Source: DATGHS01 sp035307785 (lineage in GTDB: Bacteria > Planctomycetota > Planctomycetia > Gemmatales > Gemmataceae). From it: a DNA stretch of 18,037 nucleotides. The position numbers and the translations under genes are program-made. The notes under the pieces were generated by a model that saw only the letters and a program-made list of their open reading frames with translations, did not search any database and was not told the DNA's origin. This document shows positions 7,385-14,960 of the stretch, piece by piece. The stretch is taken from assembly GCA_035307785.1 (NCBI GenBank), contig DATGHS010000115.1:1-18037 (forward strand), written 5' to 3'. The first letter of the stretch is position 1. The number at the start of each line of letters is the position of its first letter.

Positions 7385-8071
7385 TCATCCCTTCGGCGGC
7401 AGGCCCTTCTTGCCTTCCAGCTGCTTCGGGAAGCGGTATTTCAACGCCTGCAGGAAGTCGCTGATTTCGGCCAGTTCGCGGAAATGAATCGTCGCCTGGT
7501 TGCGGTCCTTGATCAGATAATCGGTGTGGTTCGTATTGCACCACTTGATTGCGTTTTCGATCAACTGCACCACGTCCTTGAACTTCTTCATCAAGTCTTC
7601 CGGATTGTCGGCATCGGCGCCCAGAAAGTCGGCCACATCGGCAATGCGCCGCGGCTCATCCGGGTCATCGCGCCACTTCACGAAAACCTGGTGCTTCACA
7701 AAGCGGGAGATGGCATCGTACTGGCCGAGGGGCGTGGCCTTGCGCTTTGTCTCCGGTTCGTTGCTGTAGCGCAGCCGCACCGCTTCGGACCGGCCCATCG
7801 AGGTGAGACGGTAATGATTCGGCCGCACCTTCTCCATCAGGCCAAGCAGAATCGGGTTCTGCGGCTTCTTGCCCATGATTTCCATCATCACGCGTTTGTG
7901 ATCGGGGTACGATTCCTGGTAGCCCCGCAAGCCGAAGCGCTCACGGTCGCGCTTCCAGGCGGCGAGCGTGAGTTCCCATTCACTGAATTCGCTTGCTCCT
8001 TGCGCCATGAGATCGTCGGCGGCCAGCAGAATCACTTGCGCGGCCGTATACCGAGGCGCGGTCTTTACCAT
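7385..8071 (-). CDS. Unrecognised cytoplasmic protein, possible winged-helix N-terminus
   Basis: This is a 228-aa soluble protein without signal peptide or membrane segment. The first 100 residues (TAAQVILLAADDLMAQGASE, then FSEWELTLAAWKRDRERFGL, then HYRLTSMGRSEAVRL) have the helix-helix-beta-wing layout of a winged-helix domain ending in 'YRLT..G'. The middle and C-terminal parts are charged and helical (KKFKDVVQLIENAIKWC, RELAEISDFLQALKYRF). I do not recognise the family. Two in-frame ATGs lie at 8077 and 8071. AGAGGA (plus strand 8078-8083) abuts the first but sits 6 nt before the second, so 8071 is preferred. It stands alone, convergent with the coiled-coil gene. A DNA-binding or mobile-element accessory role is conceivable but unsupported by context. 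Confidence 0.75.
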   Translation of the reverse strand: MVKTAPRYTAAQVILLAADDLMAQGASEFSEWELTLAAWKRDRERFGLRGYQESYPDHKRVMMEIMGKKPQNPILLGLMEKVRPNHYRLTSMGRSEAVRLRYSNEPETKRKATPLGQYDAISRFVKHQVFVKWRDDPDEPRRIADVADFLGADADNPEDLMKKFKDVVQLIENAIKWCNTNHTDYLIKDRNQATIHFRELAEISDFLQALKYRFPKQLEGKKGLPPKG

Positions 8072-8077
8072 CGACAT

Positions 8078-8083
8078 TCCTCT
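8078..8083 (-). promoter_or_regulatory. Shine-Dalgarno that decides between two starts
   Basis: AGAGGA on the minus strand touches the ATG at 8077 (no spacer) and is 6 nt from the ATG at 8071. Normal spacing therefore favours the downstream ATG, which shortens the protein by two residues. Confidence 0.6.
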
Positions 8084-8316
8084 GAGGGGGCGAGTGGGAC
8101 GACTATTACGTATTGGAGTAGAATCTTATGCTTTCAGATTCTTCGATACAAGATTGTTGCGAGTGAAATAACGATTATGCCGTGTAGGGCGGTTCCGGAT
8201 TTCCCGGTTGGATGAAGATTCGCAATTCCTAACAGCTGCTTGGGCCAAGATATTCGTGAATAGCGTTGGCGACATTCGATTCGCCAGCTGAAGCAGCTGA
8301 AGTGCTGAAAGTCTGT

Positions 8317-8347
8317 TTAGCGGCCGCCCCGAAGGGGCGGCCGCTAA
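8317..8347 (-). terminator. Strong hairpin terminator of the haem-protein gene
   Basis: Perfect 14-nt arms (TTAGCGGCCGCCCC / GGGGCGGCCGCTAA) lie 8 nt after the stop codon of the large minus-strand gene. On that gene's transcript the loop is C-UUCG-G, a very stable tetraloop. No long T-tract follows, so it may act as an mRNA 3' stabiliser as well as, or instead of, an intrinsic terminator. Confidence 0.8.
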
Positions 8348-8355
8348 CCGGCACG

Positions 8356-11300
8356 TTATTTCACTTTCACTTCCTCCCCGCTCACGATCGTGAAATAGAA
8401 CCCATGCGGATTATTTCCATTCGCGATTTTGAGTATGATCGTGTTGGCACCTTTCTTCAGCTTTACGGCCACGCGGGCTTGCTCCGGGGCGGCAGCGCGG
8501 GTGACTTTCTCCGAATACACCTGCTTGCCGTTGACGTAAAGATTCGCCCCGTCGTCGGTGCCGAGCAGGATTTCGGCATCTTGATCCACGGGTGACTCGA
8601 TTTCACGATAGGCGAAGGACACCGAATCATTCGCCGCGTCGCCATGGAAAGCCGCCAAGTCAAGGTAACCATCCGGATTGCGGCGAACGGTGCGCCAGCC
8701 TTGTTTGCCGGCCTTCGTGTCGAACTTCGCATTCGCATCGAACGGCATCTTGTCCGGCGGATATTCCCTATCCAGCCCCGCATTGTTCTTGCCACCGGGG
8801 AAGGGGCCGGCGATGAGCCAGGTCTCCGGCGTCAGCGACGCGGTCTTGAGCGTGAGCAGGTATTCGGCCACATCGAGCAATTCCTCCTCCGTGAACGCGG
8901 TGGCGATGTTGTCGGGCATGATCGACACCAGGCTCTTGTTGCGGGTGTCGATGTCTTTTTTGGCAATGCGGTAATCCTTGGCATTGGCGTCGCGCAGCAG
9001 GATCGAATCGGGCGTTTCCTCGATGATCAAGCCAAGAATCTGCTGGCCCTGTTTGGTTTCGATTTGCCACTGGATGTACTGATCGGCGATCGCCTTGCTC
9101 GGCAGCAGGATCGATTCGAGGATGTTCTCCCGGCTGCCCTTCTTGCCGATCATGCTGAGGTCCGGCCCCACGTTGCCGCCGCTGCCGCGGATAGTGTGGC
9201 ACTTCAGGCACTGGGCCTCGTTCTTGGCCGAAGCCGCGACTAGTTGGCGGCCCTTGTCGGCATTGCCGGTGCGCTTGGCGAGTTCCGAAATTGGCGGCAG
9301 CTTTTTCAGGTCGAGCTTGCCGGGCGGCGGGAAGAGCAGCTTAGCCTGGTTGCGCTGCGCTTCGAAGGGGCAATTGCGCAGCAAACGGGCGGCCTCGGCT
9401 GAAACATCTTCCGGCAACTCATTTTTCTGTTTGAGGTAGAGAAGGAAAAAGCTGCCGTGGCGATTGCCGGCCAGGGCCGTGACGGCCGCGAGCCTTAGGT
9501 CCTTGCTGACTTTTGTGTCCTTGGCTAGCCCCTGTAGTTTCTTCAAAGCCCGGTCTTTAGCATGCACGTAAACCTGGGTGGTCGGCAATTGCTCGGCGAG
9601 CGCTTTCACGCATTCGATGGAGAATTCATTCTCCGGCTCGCTGATGGCAATGAGCGTGTCGATGGGCCGGTCATCGAGAACATCGGTGAATTTGGCCAGG
9701 GTGCGAATCGCTTCGACCCGCAGGTCTTTGGGCCCATCCTTGGCGACCTTCAATACGTCGTCAAGAAATGCGGTGTCTTTCGACGCCGCGATGAGTTGCA
9801 ACCCGACTGCCGCTTGCGGCGAAGCAAGAAGCTGCCGCACCAAATTCTTGAATTCCTCGGATTTCGCGAGCGCGCTCCATTTTCCGGTGAGATTTGTGCG
9901 CAGTGCGGCCCAGGCCCGGTCACGAATCGCCGGCCCATCCACTTGCTTGCGCTGCGTGCTCAGGAGCGAAAGCAGCGCCTTGCCGGCGGCGGGGTCGTCA
10001 CTGCCGGCCAGGATATCGACGATCCGGCCGCGCTGTTCGGGCTTGAGGCTGGCGTCGGTCAAATGCTTTTCCAGGCGCGCCGCGGCCCCTGGCGGCCGCA
10101 GCTCCCAGATCAGGTCCAGCGTCTTGTCGTTGAGTTCCGGGAAGTGCTTGTCGAAGTCGGCCAGAATCTTCGCCCGCCGTTGCGGATTGGTCCCGCAAGC
10201 GATGTTAAGCGCGGCCCGGTAGAAGAGATCTTGACCGTCGTATCTCTTCGCTAGAGCGTAGAAGAGCGGCAATATCTGGCCTGGATTTTCTATCTTTCGC
10301 ATCCAAATGAGCATTTCACGCATCACTTCGTGATTGTCGTACTTATCGAGCCATTTGACGTCAGTCTCAGTGAATGTGAGTGATCGATTGGTTGGGTGAT
10401 CATTCCAATGGAATTCTTCAATCAGACGTTCCGCCATGGGGCGCAATTTCGGGTCAGCGGCTTGCCGATACGTCGACACCGCTTCGATCCAAAGCGGGTA
10501 TTGATAGCCTCGTGCCATCAACAGGATTAGCCGAGCGGATAATTCGCTGTCCTTCGCGATTTCTTCTCGAGAATCGGCCAGTTTTTCAGCGATCGCATCA
10601 GGTCCAAGACTATACATCAGACTCCGCGTCGCGAGGTTTGCCGACCGCGCAGCGGCAAGTAATCCAGCAGTGCTGTTCAGGTCTACCTTCGGCACCTTGT
10701 AGCCCACATGCCCCTTCGGCGTCACGCGGAAGATGCGGCCGCGGGTCCAGTCGCCCATGCCGTGGCCGCCGACGCCGGGGTCGTACCAGTCGGCCAGCAT
10801 CACGCTGCCGTCCGGGGCCACGCACACATCCGAGAAGCGGCACCAGCTATCGCTGCTCGTGACCAGGACTTCTTTCTCCAACTCGTAGCCGGCCCCTTTC
10901 GGCTTGATGTGGAAGCAGCGGAACTCATTCGGCCCAGCATCGACGTGCAGTAGCTGGCCCTGATATATCTTCGGCAGAAGCTGGCCTTCGTAGAAGCAGA
11001 TGCCGGTTGGCGAGCCTTGATACGTGCGCAGCACCTTGTGGACAATGCCCGGCTGCTCTTCGTGCCAGTGGCTTTGGCCGGGGCCGCGCGGGTAGTAGCC
11101 GTAGTCGCCGCCGGGCATCACGTAGCAGATGCGCGTCTGCTGGTTGCCGTCGTCGTCATTGTCGCTGAGCCAGATTTCGCCGAAGCTGTTCACGCAGCAT
11201 TCGTAATTGTTGCGGAAGTTGTGGGCGATCAGTTCCAGGTTCTTGCCGTCCATGTCGCAGCGCCAAACGGTGCCGGCCCGGCAATCGGTGTTGTTCGACT

Positions 11301-12066
11301 TCCACTTGCGGCCCTTGCCATCGGATGATTGAAGCCCATCCACGCCCTGGTCGCCGACGGTGAAATAAAGCTTGCCGTCGGGGCCGATGTTGATGCCATG
11401 GACGCCGTGGTCGTGGTCGAAGCCCTTGAAGCCGGTGAGGAACTTCTTCGGCGGCCCATCGGCTTTGCCATCGCCGTCGAGGTCTTCGAAGACGAGGATA
11501 TCGGGCGACTGGCAGACGAAGACGCGGCAAGCGCGAGAGCGATCACCCCCGCCCTTACCCTCCCCCGTCGATGGGGAGGGTCTCTTCTGTTCCCTCCCCC
11601 CTTGTGGGGGATTTGGTTCCCTCCCCCCTTGTGGGGGAGGGTTAGGGTGGGGGGTATTCTTCCCGTCACCCCCACCCTTACCCTCCCCCGTCGAGGGGGA
11701 GGGGATAGGAACTACGCAAATGCCGATAGGCGCGATGATCTCCTTCCCCTGGTAAAACACCGTCGCCTTGTCCGCTTTGCCCACGCCCTTAGTGTCTTCG
11801 AGAATCACAATGCGGTCGCCCTCCGGCCGCAGGATTGGCCGGCCAAAGTTGATGCGCCGATAGTTCACCGCCTCGCAAACCCACACCCGGCCCAGGTGAT
11901 CGACGTCAATGCTGGTGGGGTTGATGACGTCGGGCTCCGACGCGAAGAGTTCCACTTGCAAGCCTTCGGCGACCTTAAGGGTGGAGACAGCCTTCTCCGG
12001 CGGCACCTGGGCGAGAGCAACGGCGGGGATGGTGGCGGCGAGGAGGGAGAGTGTGCGGCGAAGCAT
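8356..12066 (-). CDS. Secreted PVC-type haem-binding protein: propeller, HEAT repeats and CxxCH domain
   Basis: From the ATG at 12066 the protein has 1,236 residues, beginning with a signal peptide (MLRRTLSLLAATIPAVALAQ). The order of parts is as follows. A Pirellula/Verrucomicrobium-type N-terminal beta-propeller comes first (FASEPDVINPTSIDVDHLGR, DHDHGVHGINIGPDGKLYF, ADWYDPGVGGHGMGDWTRGR). A HEAT/armadillo-like helical middle follows at about 450-870. A one-haem cytochrome domain carries CLKCH at 953-957 with GPDLSMIGKKGSRENILESI after it. Last is a beta-sandwich with ILLGTDDGANLYVNGKQVY and an AGPFPG start. This family is thought to be periplasmic PQQ-like or sugar dehydrogenases or carbohydrate-processing redox proteins; the substrate is unknown. 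Residues about 121-179 are a low-complexity insert encoded by palindromic repeats. A longer reading frame to 12228 exists, but its extension lacks a signal peptide and begins within a repeat. The Shine-Dalgarno at 12066 is weak (GGAG, long spacing). Confidence 0.93.
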   Translation of the reverse strand: MLRRTLSLLAATIPAVALAQVPPEKAVSTLKVAEGLQVELFASEPDVINPTSIDVDHLGRVWVCEAVNYRRINFGRPILRPEGDRIVILEDTKGVGKADKATVFYQGKEIIAPIGICVVPIPSPSTGEGKGGGDGKNTPHPNPPPQGGREPNPPQGGREQKRPSPSTGEGKGGGDRSRACRVFVCQSPDILVFEDLDGDGKADGPPKKFLTGFKGFDHDHGVHGINIGPDGKLYFTVGDQGVDGLQSSDGKGRKWKSNNTDCRAGTVWRCDMDGKNLELIAHNFRNNYECCVNSFGEIWLSDNDDDGNQQTRICYVMPGGDYGYYPRGPGQSHWHEEQPGIVHKVLRTYQGSPTGICFYEGQLLPKIYQGQLLHVDAGPNEFRCFHIKPKGAGYELEKEVLVTSSDSWCRFSDVCVAPDGSVMLADWYDPGVGGHGMGDWTRGRIFRVTPKGHVGYKVPKVDLNSTAGLLAAARSANLATRSLMYSLGPDAIAEKLADSREEIAKDSELSARLILLMARGYQYPLWIEAVSTYRQAADPKLRPMAERLIEEFHWNDHPTNRSLTFTETDVKWLDKYDNHEVMREMLIWMRKIENPGQILPLFYALAKRYDGQDLFYRAALNIACGTNPQRRAKILADFDKHFPELNDKTLDLIWELRPPGAAARLEKHLTDASLKPEQRGRIVDILAGSDDPAAGKALLSLLSTQRKQVDGPAIRDRAWAALRTNLTGKWSALAKSEEFKNLVRQLLASPQAAVGLQLIAASKDTAFLDDVLKVAKDGPKDLRVEAIRTLAKFTDVLDDRPIDTLIAISEPENEFSIECVKALAEQLPTTQVYVHAKDRALKKLQGLAKDTKVSKDLRLAAVTALAGNRHGSFFLLYLKQKNELPEDVSAEAARLLRNCPFEAQRNQAKLLFPPPGKLDLKKLPPISELAKRTGNADKGRQLVAASAKNEAQCLKCHTIRGSGGNVGPDLSMIGKKGSRENILESILLPSKAIADQYIQWQIETKQGQQILGLIIEETPDSILLRDANAKDYRIAKKDIDTRNKSLVSIMPDNIATAFTEEELLDVAEYLLTLKTASLTPETWLIAGPFPGGKNNAGLDREYPPDKMPFDANAKFDTKAGKQGWRTVRRNPDGYLDLAAFHGDAANDSVSFAYREIESPVDQDAEILLGTDDGANLYVNGKQVYSEKVTRAAAPEQARVAVKLKKGANTIILKIANGNNPHGFYFTIVSGEEVKVK
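11544..11705. repeat. Cluster of GC-rich palindromic repeats inside a coding region
   Basis: Four related units lie head to head. Unit A is at 11544-11580 (CACCCCCGCCCTTACC, then CCCCCGTCGATGGGG). A truncated inverse unit is at about 11591-11610 (TCCCTCCCCCCTTGTGGGGG). A full inverse unit is at 11618-11655, ending in AGGGTTAGGGTGGGGGGT. A second A unit is at 11667-11705 (CACCCCCACCCTTACC, then CCCCCGTCGAGGGGG). The two A units are near identical. In the host gene they read as SPSTGEGKGGGD and NPPPQGGRE peptides without stop or frameshift. The block interrupts the propeller between GICV and VFVCQSPDILVFEDLDGDG, which are normally nearly adjacent. Confidence 0.9.
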
Positions 12067-12205
12067 GGGAAATTGGCTCCGAGGCAGGATGGAATGCGGA
12101 TTGGTGGGTATTGTAATGTATTCGAAAGCGAAAATAAGAGCGGTGATGCGTAACTCGCTGCCGCGAGGAGCCATGTTCGTAATGGGAGGTTTCGAGCGAT
12201 GCCTA

Positions 12206-12271
12206 AACCCCCAACGGGGTTCCATCACATAGCCCAGGGTTGCCGCGCTTCGCGGCTACCCTGGGGAGCAG
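12206..12271 (+). repeat. Two-hairpin repeat element, copy 1
   Basis: A short hairpin AACCCC-CAAC-GGGGTT (12206-12221) is followed 11 nt later by a long one (12233-12265). In the long hairpin the outer arms are CCCAGGGT/ACCCTGGG, then a T/T mismatch, then GCCGCG-CTT-CGCGGC. Bases 12228-12271 are identical over 44 nt to the reverse complement of copy 3. The element lies 8 nt after the stop of the two-TM protein gene and could serve as its terminator. Confidence 0.9.
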
Positions 12272-12279
12272 ACCGCCAT

Positions 12280-12534
12280 TCATTCCGCCCGGCGATTGGC
12301 TGATTCCGCCGCCAATTCGGTCGCGCGCTTTCGTTCCCGCGCCGACAGCGTCATGAACCAGGCGCCGGCCCCAGCGAAGACAACGAACAGAATCATGTTG
12401 CACACAATTCGATATTCCGGGCTCGGTTCCAACGACAGCACGGCGACGACGGCAAACAAGCTGAAGAACAGCAAGGCCATCAGGCTATAAAACTCATCTC
12501 GCCGGACGCCGATGGATTCCGATTCGCTGGGCAT
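12280..12534 (-). CDS. Small two-TM membrane protein of unknown function
   Basis: This 84-aa protein starts MPSESESIGVRRDEF. It has two hydrophobic segments, FYSLMALLFFSLFAVVAVLS (about 15-34) and CNMILFVVFAGAGAWFMTLS (about 45-64), separated by a short loop. A charged C-terminal tail follows (ARERKRATELAAESANRRAE). The positive tail predicts both termini in the cytoplasm. The frame stays open for 46 codons further upstream, but the ATG at 12534 has GAGG 6 nt before it and begins a typical hydrophilic N-terminus, so it is preferred. No family is recognised. It is flanked by repeat elements on both sides and followed directly by a strong hairpin. Confidence 0.7.
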   Translation of the reverse strand: MPSESESIGVRRDEFYSLMALLFFSLFAVVAVLSLEPSPEYRIVCNMILFVVFAGAGAWFMTLSARERKRATELAAESANRRAE

Positions 12535-12677
12535 GGTTGACCTCGCTTGGAACTCATTAATCTTGTGCCACTGCACAATGGAATGATAGCTCACATTATT
12601 CGAATTCCTCGTTCGGCAGCAAGCGAGTTGGCAAGAAGTTGGAATCAAGGAGAATTCGGTCAAGACCGCCACGAGTT

Positions 12678-12718
12678 GTAGCCGAAGGCTTTAGCCTGCG
12701 GATACCGACGCAGGCTAA
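12678..12718. repeat. Degenerate AGGCTTTAGCCTGCG inverted-repeat element
   Basis: GTAGCCGAAGGCTTTAGCCT (12678-12697), continuing GCG, matches the left arm of the perfect element at 13573 with one base change. A partial right arm CGCAGGCTAA (12709-12718) pairs with TTAGCCTGCG (12691-12700). The right half then diverges, so this is a decayed or shortened copy. Confidence 0.75.
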
Positions 12719-12785
12719 TGGCGTTCAACAATTTACTTGGACTTTCAATCCGGCTTTTTACCGCCGAAGGCGTTGCGTCTCGTAG

Positions 12786-12843
12786 CCCGGGGTTGCGGCG
12801 CTTCGCCGCTACCCTGGGAAGCCCAATGCAACCCTTTCAGGGT
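12786..12843 (+). repeat. Two-hairpin repeat element, copy 2 (compensated stem)
   Basis: The long hairpin spans 12786-12818: outer arms CCCGGGGT/ACCCTGGG (one G-T wobble), the same T/T mismatch, and inner stem GCGGCG-CTT-CGCCGC. Compared with copies 1 and 3 the third inner pair has changed from C-G to G-C on both sides. A short hairpin ACCCT-TTC-AGGGT follows at 12831-12843, on the opposite side from copies 1 and 3. Confidence 0.85.
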
Positions 12844-12863
12844 AGACCGTTAGGAAATGCCCA

Positions 12864-12928
12864 CTGCTCCCCAGGGTAGCCGCGAAGCGCGGCAACCCTG
12901 GGCTATGATATCGAACCCTTTCAGGGTT
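12864..12928 (-). repeat. Two-hairpin repeat element, copy 3 (inverse orientation)
   Basis: Bases 12864-12907 are the exact reverse complement of 12228-12271 (44 of 44). The short hairpin AACCCT-TTC-AGGGTT is at 12914-12928. In its own orientation the order is short hairpin, CATAG-containing spacer, long hairpin, as in copy 1. The short-hairpin arms differ from copy 1 (AACCCT/AGGGTT against AACCCC/GGGGTT) yet stay complementary. Confidence 0.9.
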
Positions 12929-12994
12929 CAGTCCCCGCCATGCTCCCGCCTGGGAACAAGTTAACTCATGTCGGGTGCGTGCTAAGTCCAGCGC

Positions 12995-13372
12995 TTACGG
13001 CTGCCCCGGTGTGCCATTCGCCGGCGCCGTGGCATTGCTCGGTGTGCCGCTCGGAATGTAATTCGAAGACTCGGCCGGCGGTTTGTAGAACCGGCTTGGC
13101 CGGCGGCCCGGCAGCAACTTGCCCGGCGGATAGGCCTTGCCATCGGGAAACGCCGGCGGCCCTGCGGGATACAGGTGGCCGTCTTTGCCACGGTAATAGC
13201 CCGGGCTCGAAAAGTAGTAGGGGTAGAATGGATCCCAGTGGGGCGAATAGGGATCCTGAGGGCTGCCGACGCCTATCGCCCGGGGGTAGCCGTTTTGAGC
13301 TTGCGCCGGCGAAGTCATTGCCAGCGCCGCCAGCAGGATTGCTGCTATCACGACTATCGCTTTGCAGCGCAT
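12995..13372 (-). CDS. Exported Pro/Tyr/Gly-rich protein of unknown function
   Basis: This 125-aa protein has a clear signal peptide (MRCKAIVVIAAILLAALAMT, cleavage near SPAQA|Q). The mature part is rich in Pro, Tyr, Gly and Ser with an aromatic block (SPHWDPFYPYYFSSPGYYRG) and a disordered Pro/Ser/Thr tail (PSGTPSNATAPANGTPGQP). Low-complexity secreted proteins like this are common in planctomycetes and are often thought to belong to the cell envelope. The start at 13372 is chosen over 13411 because GGAGG lies 7 nt upstream and it begins the signal peptide directly. No cysteine pairs, repeats or catalytic motifs are seen in the mature chain. Confidence 0.75.
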   Translation of the reverse strand: MRCKAIVVIAAILLAALAMTSPAQAQNGYPRAIGVGSPQDPYSPHWDPFYPYYFSSPGYYRGKDGHLYPAGPPAFPDGKAYPPGKLLPGRRPSRFYKPPAESSNYIPSGTPSNATAPANGTPGQP

Positions 13373-13777
13373 TTTCGTACCTCCAGCAAGCACGGTGCGG
13401 ATCGTGGTCACTTCCTGTCATCGGCCGGTTCCCATTGCACCCTCAAGCAAAGCCGCCGGTAATCAAATTGAGCGCGCCCGATTTCCGCTTTCTGTCGGTC
13501 AAGCACGAAGGGAAGGGCAATGCGAGTTTCACAATCGTGTCACGAGCCGGCGTGGCTGCAATGGCTCTAGCTGTAGCCGCAGGCTTTAGCCTGCGCGTTG
13601 GGCTTCCGCGCAGGCTAAAGCCTGCGGCTACGGCCAAAAATCAAGACAGCAATTTCAAGTGAATTAGTCGAATTAGGCCAACAGCGCGAGAAAACTGGTT
13701 ACAATCTTTGACATAGCCAAACTCGGCCGCTTTGGTGGCCGCAAGGCCCTGCGGACCCTGCAAGGGAGGAGATTCTC
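13373..13777. other. 405-nt divergent spacer with perfect inverted repeat
   Basis: This spacer lies between the minus-strand exported-protein gene and the plus-strand broken WG-repeat gene. Apart from the 25-bp inverted repeat (13573-13631) nothing coding is convincing. A TTGACA-like hexamer lies at 13708-13713, but no matching -10 box was found at normal spacing. Confidence 0.6.
13573..13631. repeat. Perfect 25-bp inverted repeat, 9-nt loop
   Basis: The left arm (13573-13597, starting GTAGCCGCAGGCTTTAGCCT) and right arm (13607-13631, ending GCTAAAGCCTGCGGCTAC) are exact reverse complements around TTGGGCTTC. Each arm also contains its own palindrome GCAGGC-TTTA-GCCTGC, so a cruciform or clover-like fold is possible. 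Confidence 0.93.
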
Positions 13778-14927
13778 ATGCAAGCTCGAACTTCCCTTGC
13801 CCCGGCCATCATTCTCTTCGCCCGTCTGCTGGCATGCAATTCTCCGGGGGAAGCGCAGGAGCCGAACAGCCCGAAGCTTTTAGGGCAGACAGGACCGGTC
13901 CTGGTCCGTGCCTTCATGTCGTCTTCCAAGTATGGGTTTATCGACCACAAAGGTCGTCCTCAAACCGAAATACGACGATGCGAGCGACTTCTTTGAGGGA
14001 CTGGCAATGGTTCGGCAGGGTAAGAAAGCTCTCTGCATCGACAAGGAAGGGCGCACCCAGTTCGGGTTGCCCGACGGCACATCGACGAGCCGGCACTTTT
14101 CCGAAGGCTTGCTGTGGTTTGAGGATGACGAGAAGCGGCAATGGGGGCTTTGCGACACCAAGGGGACGATTATCATCTCGCCAAAATACGACGATGTATT
14201 GGATTTCTCGGAAGGGTTAGCTGCCGTGAACCTGGGTGCGAAGTTTGGCCTTACTCCTTGGCGGCAAGGCGGCAAATGGGGATTTATCAACACGCGCGGC
14301 GAAGTGATTGTTCCCCTTGAGTTCGAGAATGTGCATTCGTTTTGAGAGGGCCTGGCCCAGGTCACCAACGACAAACGGACGAAATTTATTGACCAGTCAG
14401 GAAAAACGGTGCTCGATGTCGGCGACTCGCCTGTCGGTGACTTCCGCGCCGGCGTGGCCCCGTTGTACGTGGACAATTCGGGTCATTGGGACACGGCTTT
14501 CATCGATAAGAAAGGAAAAAACCAATTTACCGTCGAAGGATACGCATGGGAGTATTGTGAGGGGCTTGCTCTCGTTTCCGTGCAGCAAAAATCCGGAGAC
14601 CACCTCTACGGTTACATAGACCGCCAAGGCAAATTCCTGATTGAGCCGAAGTTCATGGAAGCCGACTCTTTCAGCGAAGGCCTGGCCGGAGTGGCGCTGA
14701 AGAAAGCCGCTCGCTGGGAGAAAGGCGAGGAATGGGGTTACATTGACAAAACAGGCGCCGTCAAGATCGAAGCGAAGTTCAATGAAACTCGAGACTTTCG
14801 CAATGGTCTGGCTATCGTTCACATTGGCGGCGAACGCGAGATGGCTCGCCACGTGGGTCCCATCTGGCAAAGCGGAGAATGGTGGCTGATCGATCGCGAA
14901 GGCCGAAAGCTGCAGAAACCGTGGTAA
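13778..14927 (+). pseudogene. Broken WG-repeat protein gene (frameshift plus in-frame TGA)
   Basis: The start is sound: GGGAGGAG lies 6 nt before ATG, and the product begins with a hydrophobic export signal ending in LLAC (possible lipobox). The first WG repeat begins KYGFIDHKG but the frame then runs to a stop at 13996. The continuation VVLKPKYDDASDFFEGLA lies in another frame, so a frameshift sits near 13955-13970. The second frame is interrupted by TGA at 14343-14345, exactly where the repeat needs a residue in 'F-x-EGLA'. It continues in the same frame to TAA at 14925-14927. About nine WG repeats are detectable. With two lesions corrected it would be a protein of about 383 aa, close in plan to the intact neighbour at 15081. 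WG-repeat proteins are beta-rich and thought to mediate binding; no enzyme motif is present. Confidence 0.85.
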
Positions 14928-14960
14928 GTCCTCGTTGCTCGGTAATCAGAGAGAAAAGTG

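Larger units (their letters stand above)
12535..12994. other. 460-nt gene-free stretch filled with palindromic repeats
   Basis: No convincing gene is seen. The stretch holds a degenerate AGGCTTTAGCCT-type element (12678-12718), copy 2 of the two-hairpin element (12786-12843) and copy 3 in inverse orientation (12864-12928). It separates two minus-strand genes of unknown function. Open frames across it begin inside repeats. Confidence 0.8.

Noticed and set aside
7370..8215. 281-codon open frame on the plus strand
   Set aside because: It overlaps the convergent 228-aa gene on the other strand and starts in the spacer repeats. The minus-strand frame has the better Shine-Dalgarno and protein-like composition.
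12067..12228. 54-residue N-terminal extension of the haem protein
   Set aside because: It starts in repeat copy 1 and would bury the clear signal peptide that begins at 12066. Its residues look unlike an export signal.
12206..12928. CRISPR array
   Set aside because: Repeats occur in both orientations at irregular distances with no uniform spacers, and no cas gene is present.
13708..13731. Sigma-70 promoter with TTGACA
   Set aside because: The -35-like hexamer lacks any acceptable -10 box 16-18 nt downstream.
14343..14345. TGA as a selenocysteine codon
   Set aside because: The corresponding position in other WG repeats of this protein and its paralogue is Ser, Ala, Arg, Phe or Cys with no redox role. 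A separate frameshift upstream already marks the gene as decayed.
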